A DNA stretch of 5,834 nt from positions 1-5,834 of the forward strand of contig JAJTDX010000117.1 of NCBI GenBank assembly GCA_021298235.1, read 5' to 3'. Source of the stretch: Cryomorphaceae bacterium (GTDB taxonomy: Bacteria > Bacteroidota > Bacteroidia > Flavobacteriales > Crocinitomicaceae). This document shows positions 5,623-5,834 of the stretch, piece by piece (the first letter of the stretch is position 1; each line of letters starts with the position of its first letter). The notes under the pieces are model-generated. The model was not told where the DNA came from and made no database searches. It saw only the letters and a list, made by a program, of their open reading frames with translations. Position numbers and translations under genes: made by a program.

Positions 5623-5834
5623 TTATTTCGGAAAAGAATACCTCTTATCAAATAAAAATTCTTTATCCGTGAGGGTATATAAAAATGCCAGGAGGTCTTT
5701 TTTTTCGTTATCCGTGAAATTTTTTGGAAATCGTAAGGACGGATGTAAGTTTTTTGCGTTTGGATCAATCTCCGAACTATAGAAATTGATTACTTCCATT
5801 AGTTTTTTGAATCGGCCGTCGTGCATGTACGGAA
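5623..5834 (-). CDS. Di-haem cytochrome c peroxidase / MauG-type protein, C-terminal end (partial)
   Basis: The frame is open to the right edge and stops at TAA 5625-5623. The visible residues begin PYMHDGRF, the conserved block of the C-terminal haem domain of bacterial di-haem peroxidases and MauG relatives. It continues KLMEVINFYSSE and FTDNEKKDLLAFLYTLTD, matching the family's usual 'LTdeEKadLvaFLkTLTD' end. The family uses two c-type haems in the periplasm to reduce peroxide, or, in the MauG/MbnH branch, to oxidise residues of a partner protein. The haem-binding CxxCH motifs and signal peptide lie outside the window. The ATG at 5826 is internal (the M of PYMHDG) and is not a start. The Tyr in EVINFY (codon 5781-5779) falls where, aligned by eye, classical peroxidases have a Met haem ligand and MauG has a Tyr. 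The gene lies 61 bp upstream of the YHYH gene on the same strand. Confidence 0.9.
   Translation of the reverse strand, partial: PYMHDGRFKKLMEVINFYSSEIDPNAKNLHPSLRFPKNFTDNEKKDLLAFLYTLTDKEFLFDKRYSFPK

Noticed and set aside
5576..5782. A 68-residue open frame on the + strand
   Set aside because: It is antisense to the peroxidase C-terminus, whose family motifs are unmistakable.
5824..5826. Treating ATG 5826 as the start of a 67-residue gene
   Set aside because: The codons before it read Pro-Tyr and complete the conserved PYMHDGRF block, so this Met is internal to a longer protein cut by the window edge.

Overview
The window looks like a chromosomal segment from a Bacteroidota bacterium, most likely in the Flavobacteriales. 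The support is: (i) a secreted protein ending in a type IX secretion (T9SS) sorting domain; (ii) two signal peptides that both appear to be cut at Ala|Gln, a common arrangement in this phylum; (iii) a CarboxypepD_reg-like domain followed by a TonB-receptor plug domain; (iv) moderate to low GC, A-rich sequence before start codons and no clear Shine-Dalgarno sites. Assignment to a family (for example a Crocinitomicaceae/Fluviicola-like organism) would be a guess. No tRNA, rRNA, CRISPR array or insertion sequence was seen.

Layout. On the + strand, positions 1-328 hold the 3' end of an unrecognised gene and a 70-residue two-helix membrane protein. Facing them on the - strand are a GNAT acetyltransferase (1394-768) and, 12 nt downstream, a membrane-anchored protein of unknown function (755-336). 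A 91-bp divergent spacer separates the acetyltransferase from a + strand pair: a SprT-like zinc metalloprotein (1486-2118) and, 5 nt on, mannose-1-phosphate guanylyltransferase (2124-3215). The spacer 3216-3362 contains a degenerate AAGAC-rich repeat and no gene.

From 5834 down to 3363 everything reads on the - strand and concerns the cell envelope. First comes the C-terminal end of a di-haem cytochrome c peroxidase/MauG-type protein (runs off the window). It is followed 61 bp later by a secreted YHYH-domain protein with a T9SS sorting tail, which ends at a clear rho-independent terminator. Last is a secreted protein with a CarboxypepD_reg-like domain and a TonB plug but no beta-barrel.

How they may work together. 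sprT-like and manC probably share a transcript, but no functional link is evident; ManC makes GDP-mannose for surface glycans. The most interesting block is peroxidase plus YHYH protein. The peroxidase fragment carries a Tyr where MauG-type enzymes have their unusual Tyr haem ligand, and the neighbour is a His/Tyr/Trp-rich exported protein. This resembles, in layout only, known pairs in which a MauG-like enzyme oxidises a partner protein. That reading is inference. The barrel-less plug protein next door is a second item worth following up.
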